From positions 62,001-126,000 of the forward strand of contig NZ_SMZP01000004.1 in NCBI RefSeq assembly GCF_013181195.1: 64,000 nucleotides of DNA. The letters are read 5' to 3'. Position 1 is the stretch's first letter, and every line of letters begins with the position of its first letter. The position numbers were made by a program, and so were the translations under genes. The DNA is from Caulobacter sp. RHG1. Its GTDB lineage: Bacteria; Pseudomonadota; Alphaproteobacteria; Caulobacterales; Caulobacteraceae. Below are positions 18,006 through 26,145 of the stretch, one piece after another. The notes beneath the pieces are model-generated. The model had not been told where the DNA came from and did no database searches. It was given only the letters and a program-made list of their open reading frames with translations.

Positions 18006-19091
18006 ATGACCAAGCTCGCCGTCGTCGCCGCCGGGGGAACCGGCGGCCATATGTTCCCCGCTCAGGCCTTGGCCGAGTCCCTGGCCGCGCGCGGCTGGCG
18101 CGTCGTGCTGGCCACGGACGACCGTGGCGCGATGTACGCCGACAAGTTCCCGGCCGAAGAGCGGCTGGCCCTGTCGGCCGCCACCGCCAAGTCCAATGAC
18201 CCGCTGGGCATGATCAAGGCCGGCTTCGTGGTCATGCAGGGCGTGTTGGAGGCCCGCAAGGCGTTCACCCGCCTGGACCCGGCCGTGGTCGTCGGCTTCG
18301 GCGGCTATCCCGCTTTGCCGGCCCTGCTGGGCGCGCTGATCCAGAAGCGCCCGACGGTGATCCACGAGCAGAACGCGGTCCTGGGCCGCGTGAACCGCTT
18401 CCTGGCCCCGCACGTCAACGAAGTCGCCTGCGCCTTCCCGACCCTGCAGATGGCCAAGCCCGCCGTGCAGGCCAAGGCGCATGTCGTCGGCAATCCGGTG
18501 CGCCCGCCCGTGCGCGCCCTCTATGAGGTGCCCTACATCGCCCCCGAGGTGCAGCTGCGCATCCTGGTGACCGGCGGCAGCCAGGGCGCGCGGTTGCTGT
18601 CCGAGCTGATCCCCGAGGCGATCGCCAAGCTGCCCGAGGAGATGCGCGGCCGCTTGAAGGTGTTCCAGCAGGCTCGCGCCGAGAGCATGGAGGGCGCCCG
18701 CAAGATCTATCGCAACGCCATGGTCGACTGCGAGGTCGCGCCGTTCTTCCGCGACATGGCTGGCTATCTGCGCCAAGCTCATCTGGTCGTCGGCCGCTCG
18801 GGCGCCTCGACCTGCACCGAGCTGGCCGTCGCCGGCCGCCCGTCGATCCTGGTGCCACTGAAGATCGCCGCCGACGACCACCAGCGTTTCAACGCCAGGC
18901 TCCTGGAAGAGGCGGGCGGCGCGGCCGTTTGCCTGGAAGACGAGCTGACCGTCGACGCCATGGCCGGCGCCCTCAACGCCCTGCTCAAGAACCCCGAACG
19001 CCTGGCCCGCATGGCCGAAGGCGCGCGATCAGTGGCCACGCCGAACGCCGCCGAGGCCCTGGCGGACTTGGTGGAGCGTACGGCGCGGTAG
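18006..19091 (+). CDS. murG: Lipid II synthase MurG (GlcNAc transferase)
   Basis: A 361-residue peripheral membrane GT-B glycosyltransferase adding GlcNAc from UDP-GlcNAc to lipid I. The N-terminal loop AAGGTGGHMFPAQALAE, the second glycine-rich loop VTGGSQGARLLSE and the C-terminal VGRSGASTCTELAVAGRPSILVP are diagnostic. VIHEQNAVLGRVNR is also conserved. The ATG lies 1 base after the ftsW stop, so the pair is coupled. The length is normal. Confidence 0.97.
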   Translation: MTKLAVVAAGGTGGHMFPAQALAESLAARGWRVVLATDDRGAMYADKFPAEERLALSAATAKSNDPLGMIKAGFVVMQGVLEARKAFTRLDPAVVVGFGGYPALPALLGALIQKRPTVIHEQNAVLGRVNRFLAPHVNEVACAFPTLQMAKPAVQAKAHVVGNPVRPPVRALYEVPYIAPEVQLRILVTGGSQGARLLSELIPEAIAKLPEEMRGRLKVFQQARAESMEGARKIYRNAMVDCEVAPFFRDMAGYLRQAHLVVGRSGASTCTELAVAGRPSILVPLKIAADDHQRFNARLLEEAGGAAVCLEDELTVDAMAGALNALLKNPERLARMAEGARSVATPNAAEALADLVERTAR

Positions 19092-19184
19092 TTCCGCTTA
19101 ATTCCTAGCGAGTTAATCTGATTTGCCGCGATGGCCCCGTGGGCCGACAAAAACCCTCGAACTTTCAAGCTTCGGGGGCCTTCG

Positions 19185-19841
19185 ATGGGCAAGTCTACAA
19201 CTGCGACCGGCGTGGATCGCCGCGGTCTGATGCTGGCGAGCGGCCTGGCCGCCGCCTCGGGTCTTGCGGCCGCCGGGCCGGCCAAGGCCGAGACCACCTT
19301 GCCGCCGCCGGCCAAGCAGCCGCGCGCGCCGGTGGGCGGCAAGAGCCCGTGGGGTTACGAGACCATCAAGCAGGCCACGCCACAGCCGGTGTCGATCCGT
19401 CCAGGCGAAGATCCGCTGCCCACGAAGCCGCGCGCCTTTACCGACGTCAAAAGCTATCACGCCCACGTCTATTTCGACGAAGACACCACCGAGAAGGCGA
19501 TCCTGCTGCGCCGCTGGGTGCTGGAGCGGTTCGAGGTCGAGCTGGGCGACTGGAACGTCACGCCGCGCGGCCCGCACGTGACGCCGTCGTTCTATTTCGG
19601 CTTCACCAACGACCTGCTGCACATCCTGCTGCCGTGGCTGCAGCTGAACAGCCTGGGCCTGACGATCCTGCTGCACCCCAACACCGACGATCCGCGCGCT
19701 GACCACATCCATTACACGGCCTGGATCAACCGCTCGCAGCCGGTCAACGCCTACGGCATGAAGAAGCCGGCCGCCGATGAGCCACAGGTCGAGCTGATCT
19801 ATCCCAACACCAAGCCGACGGTGGCGATCGAGCGGGCTTAA
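19185..19841 (+). CDS. Tat-exported DOPA 4,5-dioxygenase-family protein
   Basis: 218 residues from ATG 19185, chosen because it gives a clean twin-arginine signal (GVDRRGLMLASGLAAASGLA) followed by an AKA cleavage site. An earlier in-frame ATG at 19131 adds 18 residues. The mature part has the DOPA_dioxygen fold motifs: SYHAHVYFDEDTTEKA, RGPHVTPSFYFGF and LLHPNTDDPRADHIHYTAW, with histidines that could ligate non-haem iron. Family members open catechol rings extradiolly or are simply fold-related; the substrate here is unknown. Tat export suggests a periplasmic metalloprotein folded before export. Its stop codon overlaps that of the next, convergent gene (TTAA). Confidence 0.8.
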   Translation: MGKSTTATGVDRRGLMLASGLAAASGLAAAGPAKAETTLPPPAKQPRAPVGGKSPWGYETIKQATPQPVSIRPGEDPLPTKPRAFTDVKSYHAHVYFDEDTTEKAILLRRWVLERFEVELGDWNVTPRGPHVTPSFYFGFTNDLLHILLPWLQLNSLGLTILLHPNTDDPRADHIHYTAWINRSQPVNAYGMKKPAADEPQVELIYPNTKPTVAIERA

Positions 19842-20347
19842 GGTTCGGCGCCGGTCTCGATCAGCGGGCGGCCGAGCGTGACGGCCGCCTCGACGCTGGT
19901 CGCGACCGGGACCTTGGCGTAGGGCCGCCAGCCGTCGCAGACGACCTTGGCCACCGCGTCGTCGGCGCTGCCGGTCGGGATCGAGGCGGCGGGGCGCAGG
20001 TCGCCGGTCAGCGGGCCTTCGCGGCCGCCGGCGCGGATGCTGGCGAAGCCGGCGTGGGCGATGGTGCGGGCGTCGCAGTCGATCACTTCGCGCCGCCATC
20101 CGCCCCAGAACGCTTCCGCGCCCGCCGTGAAGCCGCCCTCGGCGACCTGCAGGACCCGAAGTTTCGCGCTCGGACCCGTGCGTTCGATGCTCCCCATGTC
20201 GACGAACACGGCGAAGCGGCCGACGTCGGCGAGGCGCAGTTCAAGCGGCGCCGGAGGGGGCGCCTGGGCGAGGGCAGGGGTGGTCGACAGCGCCAAGGCC
20301 AAGAGGGCGTTTCGCGTCGCGCGGAATTGGTCTAATCGGCTTTTCAT
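19838..20347 (-). CDS. Secreted protein of unknown function (surface-adhesin E-like pattern)
   Basis: 169 residues from ATG 20347, with a signal peptide ([20 protein letters not shown]). The mature part shows a pattern reminiscent of the surface-adhesin protein E group: [14 protein letters not shown], then a strand, then [18 protein letters not shown] with a conserved DC, and a final C in VVCDGWRP that could form a disulfide. The likeness is weak. Its start codon (CAT at 20345-20347) overlaps by two bases the start codon of murC on the other strand (ATG 20346-20348), so each gene's promoter must lie inside the other's coding region or further away. Confidence 0.65.
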   Translation of the reverse strand: MKSRLDQFRATRNALLALALSTTPALAQAPPPAPLELRLADVGRFAVFVDMGSIERTGPSAKLRVLQVAEGGFTAGAEAFWGGWRREVIDCDARTIAHAGFASIRAGGREGPLTGDLRPAASIPTGSADDAVAKVVCDGWRPYAKVPVATSVEAAVTLGRPLIETGAEP

Positions 20348-21764
20348 GATCCAGCGTCGACGCCCCGTCCCCTTCGAACTCGGCCCCGTGCACTTCATCG
20401 GCATCGGCGGCATTGGCATGTCCGGTATCGCCGAGATCATGCTGCGTATCGGCTACACCGTGCAAGGCAGCGACGCCAAGGCCAGCGCCAACACCGAGCG
20501 CCTGGAAAAGCTGGGCGCGCGGATCTTCATCGGCCAGGACGCGGCCAATGTCGAAGGCGCTTCGGCCATCGTCTATTCGACCGCGATCAAGGCCGACAAT
20601 GTCGAGATGGTCGCCGGCCGCGACAAGCGCCTCCCGCTGGTGCGTCGCGCCGAGATGCTGGCCGAGCTGATGCGCCTGCAGTTCTCGATCGCCGTCGGCG
20701 GCACCCACGGCAAGACCACTACGACCTCGATGGTCGCGGCTCTGCTGGACGCCGGCGACCTGGACCCGACCGTTGTCAACGGCGGCATCATCAACGCCTA
20801 CGGCACCAACGCGAAAGTGGGCGAGGGCGACTGGATCGTCGTCGAGGCCGACGAGAGCGACGGTTCGTTCCTGAAGCTGAAGTCGACTGTGGCCATCGTC
20901 ACCAATATCGACGCCGAGCACCTGGACCACTGGGGCGACTTCGACGCGGTGAAGAAGGGCTTCCAGGACTTCATCGAGAACATCCCGTTCTACGGCTTCG
21001 CGGCGGTCTGCACAGACCACCCGGAAGTCCAGGCCCTGACCTCGCGCATTGAGAACCGCCGCCTGGTGACCTACGGCACCAACCCGCAGGCCGAGGTCCG
21101 GGTCTCCAACATCGAGATGGGGCCGGAAGGCGCCAAGTTCGACATCGTCGTCTCGCCGCTGAACGGCGAGGAGGTCCGCTATGAGGGCCTGAAGATGCCG
21201 ATGGCCGGCCACCACAACGTGCTGAACGCCACCGCCGCCGTGGCTGTGGCCCGCGAGCTCAGCGTCGATGCTGAGGCCATCCGCAAGGGCCTGGCCACCT
21301 TCGGCGGGGTCAAGCGCCGCTTCACCACCACGGGCGTCGCCAACGGCATCCGCGTCGTCGACGACTACGGCCACCATCCGGTCGAGATCGCCGCCGTGCT
21401 GAAGGCCGCCCGCGCGGTCACCGAAGGCAAGGTCATCGCCGTGGTCCAGCCGCATCGCTTCACCCGCCTGCGCGACCTGATGACCGAGTTCAGCAGCTGC
21501 TTCAACGACGCCGACACGGTGGTCGTGGCCGACGTCTACACCGCCGGCGAGCAGCCGATCGAGGGCGTCGACAAGGATCACCTGGTCGAAGGCCTCAAGA
21601 AGTTCGGCCACCGCCGCGCCCTGCCGCTGGAAAGCCCGGCGGCCCTGCCGGCCCTGATCGCCGCCGAGGCGACCAGCGGCGACCTCGTTGTCCTGCTGGG
21701 CGCTGGCGATATCACTCAGTGGTCCTACGCTCTGCCTGGCCAACTGGAAGTGCTGGCGAAGTGA
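20346..21764 (+). CDS. murC: UDP-N-acetylmuramate:L-alanine ligase MurC
   Basis: A 472-residue Mur ligase adding the first stem residue, L-alanine. The start ATG 20346 gives the canonical N-terminus ([20 protein letters not shown]); longer in-frame starts upstream run antisense to the secreted protein and lack similarity. The P-loop is [10 protein letters not shown] from Gly118. Other signatures are [31 protein letters not shown] and [10 protein letters not shown]. An internal promoter or read-through must serve it because the upstream gene is on the opposite strand. It overlaps the next small gene by 4 bases. Confidence 0.97.
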   Translation: MIQRRRPVPFELGPVHFIGIGGIGMSGIAEIMLRIGYTVQGSDAKASANTERLEKLGARIFIGQDAANVEGASAIVYSTAIKADNVEMVAGRDKRLPLVRRAEMLAELMRLQFSIAVGGTHGKTTTTSMVAALLDAGDLDPTVVNGGIINAYGTNAKVGEGDWIVVEADESDGSFLKLKSTVAIVTNIDAEHLDHWGDFDAVKKGFQDFIENIPFYGFAAVCTDHPEVQALTSRIENRRLVTYGTNPQAEVRVSNIEMGPEGAKFDIVVSPLNGEEVRYEGLKMPMAGHHNVLNATAAVAVARELSVDAEAIRKGLATFGGVKRRFTTTGVANGIRVVDDYGHHPVEIAAVLKAARAVTEGKVIAVVQPHRFTRLRDLMTEFSSCFNDADTVVVADVYTAGEQPIEGVDKDHLVEGLKKFGHRRALPLESPAALPALIAAEATSGDLVVLLGAGDITQWSYALPGQLEVLAK

Positions 21765-22045
21765 CGCCGCGCGGCTGGTTGGTCGCCCGGGGCGCGATCA
21801 TCGTGCTGATGGCGGCGGACATGGCGGCGCGCTATCGCCTGGGCCACGTCCTGGCCGCCGACCGGCCGCGTCAGCCCGAGGGCGCCTATGTGCTGCCGCT
21901 GGCGATCGAAGGCGGGACGGCCTTCATCTCGACCGCCGATCGTGCATGGGCGGGCGTCTTCGAGATCGGCGCGGTCGTCCTGGCCCTGGCGTTTTTCTTC
22001 GTCGTCTGGATCTCCCGCAGACGGCCTCGCGAGTCCCACACCTGA
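21761..22045 (+). CDS. Small two-helix membrane protein between murC and murB
   Basis: 94 residues from GTG 21761, overlapping the murC stop (GTGA), which is the reason for choosing this start. There are two hydrophobic segments: [20 protein letters not shown] near the N-terminus and [20 protein letters not shown] near the C-terminus. They are separated by a roughly 40-residue loop probably in the periplasm, and the protein ends in a basic tail (RRRPRES). No known family is recognised. It is embedded in a translationally coupled murC-X-murB run, with murB starting 1 base after its stop. A wall-synthesis or divisome accessory role is plausible but unproven. Confidence 0.7.
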   Translation: MTPRGWLVARGAIIVLMAADMAARYRLGHVLAADRPRQPEGAYVLPLAIEGGTAFISTADRAWAGVFEIGAVVLALAFFFVVWISRRRPRESHT

Positions 22046-22046
22046 C

Positions 22047-22952
22047 ATGACCTGGAAGACCCAACTCCCGACCGTCCGCGGCAAGCTGCTGATCGACGAG
22101 GCCCTGGCGCCATTCACCTGGTTCCGGGTCGGCGGTCCGGCGGACGTGGTGTTCCTGCCGGCCGACGAGCAGGACCTGTCCGATTTCCTCAAGGCGCTGG
22201 ACCCGGCCGTGCCGGCGATGGCCATCGGCGTCGGCTCGAACCTGCTGGTCCGTGATGGCGGCGTCGAGGGCGTGATCATCCGCCTGGGCAAGGGCTTCAA
22301 CACCGTCGAGGCCCTTGGCGACAATCGTATCAAGGCCGGCTCGGCCGTGCCGGACGCCATCCTGGCCCGCAAGGCGGCCGAGGCCGGCATCGCCGGGCTT
22401 GAGTTCTATGCCGGCATCCCCGGGACGATCGGCGGCGCGGTGATCATGAACGCCGGCTGTTATGGCTCGGAGACGGTCCAGGTCGTCAAGTCGGTGAGGG
22501 TCATGGACCGCGCCGGCGTCGTGCGTGAGCTGTCGGTCGAGGACCTGCACTACACCTATCGTCACAGCGCCTTGCAGGACGGCGACACGGTGTTCGTGCT
22601 GGACGCCGTGTTCGAAGGGGCCGCCGACGCGCCGGACGCCATCAAGGCCCGCATGGCCGAGATCACGTCGCGCCGGGAGACGACCCAGCCGATCCGCGAA
22701 AAGACCGGCGGCTCGACTTTCAAGAACCCGCCGGGCCACTCGTCGTGGAAGCTGGTCGACGAGGCCGGCTGGCGCGCCAAGCCGTTCGGCGGGGCGATGT
22801 TCTCAGCCCTGCATAGCAACTTCCTGATCAACACCGGCGAGGCCACCGCGGCCGACCTGGAAGGCCTGGGCGAGGCGGTTCGGGCGGACGTGCTGGAAAA
22901 GACCGGCGTCCAGCTGGACTGGGAGATCAAGCGGATCGGGCGGCCGGCTTAA
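22047..22952 (+). CDS. murB: UDP-N-acetylenolpyruvoylglucosamine reductase MurB
   Basis: A 301-residue FAD-dependent reductase converting UDP-GlcNAc-enolpyruvate to UDP-MurNAc. The start ATG 22047 comes 1 base after the preceding stop. FAD-binding signatures are [26 protein letters not shown] and the [22 protein letters not shown] loop. Catalytic region: [21 protein letters not shown], typical of type II MurB enzymes, which lack the Tyr loop. The length is typical. Confidence 0.96.
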   Translation: MTWKTQLPTVRGKLLIDEALAPFTWFRVGGPADVVFLPADEQDLSDFLKALDPAVPAMAIGVGSNLLVRDGGVEGVIIRLGKGFNTVEALGDNRIKAGSAVPDAILARKAAEAGIAGLEFYAGIPGTIGGAVIMNAGCYGSETVQVVKSVRVMDRAGVVRELSVEDLHYTYRHSALQDGDTVFVLDAVFEGAADAPDAIKARMAEITSRRETTQPIREKTGGSTFKNPPGHSSWKLVDEAGWRAKPFGGAMFSALHSNFLINTGEATAADLEGLGEAVRADVLEKTGVQLDWEIKRIGRPA

Positions 22953-22964
22953 TCGCTGAAGATG

Positions 22965-23077
22965 CTCCCCCGCGATGCGGGGGAGCTGTCGCGGAGCGAC
23001 TGAGGGGGCTAATGCGGCTTGTGTCCAGCTCGCCCCCTCCGGCCCTTCGGGCCACCTCCCCCCGCATCGCGGGGGAG
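22965..23077. repeat. Dispersed inverted-repeat element, variant copy 2
   Basis: Two palindromic hairpins bracket the element: 22965-22985 (CTCCCCCGCGATGCGGGGGAG) and 23056-23077, almost the same sequence in inverted order. In between, TGAGGGGGCT and GCTCGCCCCCTCC are complementary. It shares the CCCCCTCCG and CACCTCCCCC words with the other copies. It lies between murB and the M28 peptidase. Confidence 0.65.
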
Positions 23078-23184
23078 GATCTTTAGGCGCCAGCCTCCTA
23101 TCCCCCCACACTTCACGCGCTGCTGACTCCCCACGGCGCGAACCGGTGCTATGACTCCCGCGCCATTGGGGAGAATCCTTGCTC

Positions 23185-24579
23185 ATGTACCGTCGTCTTC
23201 TGGCCGCATCGGCCGCTCTGTCCCTGTTCGCCGGCCTGGCGCACGCCCAAGACGTCCGCACCGCCGAAGCCCTGCGTGACAAGGCCTTGCTGGACCGCAC
23301 CGCCTGGGACATCACCGAGGACCTGACCACCAATATCGGCCCGCGCGTCGTCGGTTCGCCGGCCATGGCCCGCGCCAAGGATTGGGGCGTCGCCAAGTTC
23401 AAGGCGCTGGGCTTCACCAACATCAAGGTCGAGGAATTCGCCAAGCCGTCGTGGACGCGCGGCGAAGAGAGCGCCCAGCTGGTCGCGCCCTATCCCATGA
23501 AGCTGGACATCGTCGGCCTGGGCCGCACGGTTCCGACCCCGCCCGAAGGCATCGAGGCCGAGGTCGCCCTGTTCCGCACCTATGCCGAAATGATCGCCGC
23601 TCCCGAAGGGGCGCTGAAGGGCAAGATCGCGGTCATCACCCAGCCGATGGTCACGGCGCAGGACGGTTCGGGCTATGGGATCGCCGGCATCTCGCGCCGC
23701 GCCGGCCCAGTCGAGGCCGCCAAGCGTGGGGCCGTGGCCCTGCTGATCCGCTCGATCTCGACCTCGGACTCGACCGTGCCGCACACGGGCATGACCGCCT
23801 TCGGCGACGGCGTGACCACCATTCCGTCGGCCGCCATGGGCGTGCCGGAGGCCGAGCAGCTGGAGCGCCTGGCCAAGAAGGGCCCGCTGCGCATCAAGCT
23901 GAAGCTGGCCTCGACCACCAATCCGGCCGACGTGGCCTGGAACATTTCGGGCGACATCAAGGGCTCGACCAAGGCCGACGAGCTGATCGTCATCGGCGGT
24001 CACCTGGACAGCTGGGACGTCGGCACCGGCGCTCTGGATGACGCCACTGGCATCGGCATCACCACGGCCGCGGCCAAGCTGATCGGCGACCTGCCCAAGC
24101 GTCCCAAGCGCACCGTCCGCGTCGTCATGTGGGGCTCGGAAGAAAGCGGCGGCTCGTCGGAAGCCTATCTGGCCGCCCACAAGGACGAGGTCGGCAAGAT
24201 CGTGCTGGCAGGCGAGAGCGACACCGGCGCGGACCGCATCTATTCGCTGAAGTTGCCGGCCGGCGCCTATTCGCATCCGATCGCCACGACGGCCGCCAAT
24301 GTGCTGGCCCCGCTGAAGATCTATGTGAACCGTGCGCCGGCCTCGCACGGCGGCGCCGACATCGAGGGCCTGGAGCAGGCCGGCGTGCCGTCGATCGAGC
24401 TGGAGCAGGACGCTTCGCGCTACTTCGACTACCACCACACCGCCGACGACACCCTGAACAAGGTGCGCCCCGACGAGCTGGCGCAGAACGTCGCCGCCTG
24501 GGCCAGCTTCATCTATCTGGTGGCCGACAGCGACGTCGACTTCCGCGCGGTGAAGCCGGCGGGTTCGGCGAGCCACTAA
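23185..24579 (+). CDS. Secreted M28-family zinc aminopeptidase
   Basis: 464 residues from ATG 23185. A TTG two codons upstream is possible but adds nothing. The signal peptide is RRLLAASAALSLFAGLAHAQ. An intervening PA-like domain occupies about residues 100-230. The M28 catalytic core has GGHLDSWDVGTGALDDATG (His and bridging Asp), WGSEESGGSSEAY (catalytic Glu), GESDTGADR and FDYHHTADDTLNKV (last zinc His). Such enzymes release N-terminal amino acids from peptides in the periplasm. It sits in the gap where many proteobacterial dcw clusters carry ddl, flanked on both sides by inverted-repeat elements. Confidence 0.9.
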   Translation: MYRRLLAASAALSLFAGLAHAQDVRTAEALRDKALLDRTAWDITEDLTTNIGPRVVGSPAMARAKDWGVAKFKALGFTNIKVEEFAKPSWTRGEESAQLVAPYPMKLDIVGLGRTVPTPPEGIEAEVALFRTYAEMIAAPEGALKGKIAVITQPMVTAQDGSGYGIAGISRRAGPVEAAKRGAVALLIRSISTSDSTVPHTGMTAFGDGVTTIPSAAMGVPEAEQLERLAKKGPLRIKLKLASTTNPADVAWNISGDIKGSTKADELIVIGGHLDSWDVGTGALDDATGIGITTAAAKLIGDLPKRPKRTVRVVMWGSEESGGSSEAYLAAHKDEVGKIVLAGESDTGADRIYSLKLPAGAYSHPIATTAANVLAPLKIYVNRAPASHGGADIEGLEQAGVPSIELEQDASRYFDYHHTADDTLNKVRPDELAQNVAAWASFIYLVADSDVDFRAVKPAGSASH

Positions 24580-24588
24580 GCGCTGAGA

Positions 24589-24709
24589 GCGCCCCCTCCG
24601 GCGCATCGCGCCACCTCCCCCGTTTCACGGGGGAGGAGAGGGGGTGTTCATCCTCACCCGCAAAGCGGGGGAGGTGGCGCGCGGCGTAGCCGCGTGACGG
24701 AGAGGGCGC
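24589..24709. repeat. Dispersed inverted-repeat element, copy 3
   Basis: Terminal inverted repeats GCGCCCCCTCCG (24589-24600) and CGGAGAGGGCGC (24698-24709). Inside are nested hairpins such as ACCTCCCCCGTTTCACGGGGG and CGCGGCGTAGCCGCG. It starts 10 bases after the M28 peptidase stop codon, so it may serve as its transcription end. Confidence 0.75.
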
Positions 24710-25210
24710 TGTTCCCGCCCAGACACGATGTCGCGCGCGACCATGTGTTGCAGTGATCGTTAAGATGCGTCCGGCGGTCGAATATCGCCCCTCATGCTCA
24801 AGCTTTGACGCCAAAACGCGCCTTCTGGCCCAGTATTCGGGGCTGAAATCCATTTCCGACGCGCCAGGTGAGTCAAATAGTCCCAGGGCGTGGTTCAGAG
24901 AACTCCGTGCATCCACAGGTTTCTGGAAGGGCCGGCCGCGATGTCGCAGAGCGGGCCCAGTTCCATCTCCCGAGCTCGAAAACCCAGGCTACATAAGGAC
25001 TTGCGCGCTAAGATCCGTTTCGCTGAGGCGTCAGGATCGTGGTTGCTAAGCCATGACCCAGGTCCGTCCCCGTTATGACGACATTAACGACCTTTGGGGC
25101 CATCTAGAGGTCAATCACAGTCCGGCATGACCTCGACCCGCTCCCCCGAGCAGGCCGCCCACGTCGGGATCTCTTTTGACCCTTAGTTCTATGGATCGTG
25201 GAGGACGCTT
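24710..25210 (+). promoter_or_regulatory. ftsQ upstream region, about 500 bases, no clear gene
   Basis: This stretch holds no convincing longer gene and is visibly less G/C-rich than its flanks. It contains a GANTC site (GAGTC, 24870-24874) and a TTAAC half-site (about 25084), as expected for a cell-cycle-regulated ftsQA promoter in Caulobacter-type bacteria. Two short overlapping reading frames (25053-25130 and 25127-25186) lie directly before ftsQ and are listed separately. No trace of ddl could be recognised. Confidence 0.45.
25053..25186 (+). other. Two overlapping mini-reading frames before ftsQ
   Basis: An ATG at 25053 opens a 25-codon frame (MTQVRPRYDDINDLWGHLEV...) whose TGA (25128-25130) overlaps the ATG at 25127 of a second 19-codon frame (MTSTRSPEQAAHVGISFDP, stop at 25184). 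This ATGA coupling mirrors that of the genuine genes nearby. They could be leader peptides, a remnant of a broken gene, or chance. No family is recognised and no strong ribosome-binding site is seen. Confidence 0.25.
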
Positions 25211-26119
25211 ATGCCCGCTGTAGTGCGGGGGGGACCGCCTAAGCCTAGGCGACCCCGGGCCGAAGCGCCCGCAAGTCCGAGCAAAGGCAAGCCGGCGCCC
25301 CGGGGGGCGCAGCCGGCCGCGAAGTTGCACGCCGCCAAGGGCGTGGGTTTGTCGCCCGCGGTGGCCCTGAGCGTAGCGGGCGCGGCCTTGGGTCTCGGTC
25401 TTGTGATCATGCTGGCGACCGGCCATCGGGCCGAGCGCCTCGGCATGTCCATGGTTCGCGGCGTGGGCGGCAGTTTCGCCTCCGCCGGTTTCAAACTGAA
25501 GACGGTTCATATCCGCGGCGCTTCGGCGACCGCACAGGGCGACATCCTGGCGGCCTCGGGCCTCTATCTGGATCAGCCGACCCTGGGCATGGACCTGAAC
25601 GACGTCCGCCAGCGCGTGCAAGGCGTGGGCTGGGTCAAGGACGCCAAAATCGTCCGCATGCTGCCCGACACCGTGCTCATCTCGGTGGAAGAGCGGCCGG
25701 CTCTGGCCGTCTGGCAGAACCGTGGGCGCATGAAGGTGATCGACGGCGAGGGCCGGGTGATCAGCGAGGCCGACCCGGCCCGCTTTCCCCAGCTGCCGCT
25801 GGTGGTGGGGCAGGGCGCGGATCAAGCCGCTGGCCTGATCCTGCCGGCCGTGGCCTCGCGACCGCGTCTGCGCGACCGTCTGGAAGCGCTGGTGCGGGTG
25901 GACGACCGTCGCTGGGATCTTCGTCTGAAGGATGGCTCGCTGATTCAGCTGCCGGCCATTGACGAAGAATCCGCGTTGATTCAATTGGATCAGCTCGACC
26001 AGCGACAGCGAATCCTCGACATGGGTTTTGCGCGGATCGATCTGCGCGACCCCGAAATGGTGGCTGTGAGACCTCGCGACGGCGCGCTGCCTGGGCAGCC
26101 CGCGGCCGGCGGGGCGTAA
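25211..26119 (+). CDS. ftsQ: Cell division protein FtsQ
   Basis: A 302-residue bitopic divisome protein. A long basic proline/alanine-rich cytoplasmic tail (about 1-55) is followed by one transmembrane helix (VALSVAGAALGLGLVIMLA, about 59-77). The POTRA domain (FKLKTVHIRGASATAQGDIL ..., about 95-165) contains VGWVKDAKIVRMLPDTVLISV, and the FtsQ beta domain extends to about 285 (WDLRLKDGSLIQLP). The ATG at 25211 has a GTGGAGGACG ribosome-binding site 9-15 bases upstream. FtsQ bridges FtsL/FtsB to the early divisome. ftsA follows after 26 bases. Confidence 0.95.
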   Translation: MPAVVRGGPPKPRRPRAEAPASPSKGKPAPRGAQPAAKLHAAKGVGLSPAVALSVAGAALGLGLVIMLATGHRAERLGMSMVRGVGGSFASAGFKLKTVHIRGASATAQGDILAASGLYLDQPTLGMDLNDVRQRVQGVGWVKDAKIVRMLPDTVLISVEERPALAVWQNRGRMKVIDGEGRVISEADPARFPQLPLVVGQGADQAAGLILPAVASRPRLRDRLEALVRVDDRRWDLRLKDGSLIQLPAIDEESALIQLDQLDQRQRILDMGFARIDLRDPEMVAVRPRDGALPGQPAAGGA

Positions 26120-26145
26120 ACGAGTTTATTGAGGTGACGATAGCG

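Noticed and set aside
24753..25049. A 98-codon plus-strand frame upstream of ftsQ
   Set aside because: Composition unlike local proteins, no ribosome-binding site and no similarity recognised; treated as non-coding.
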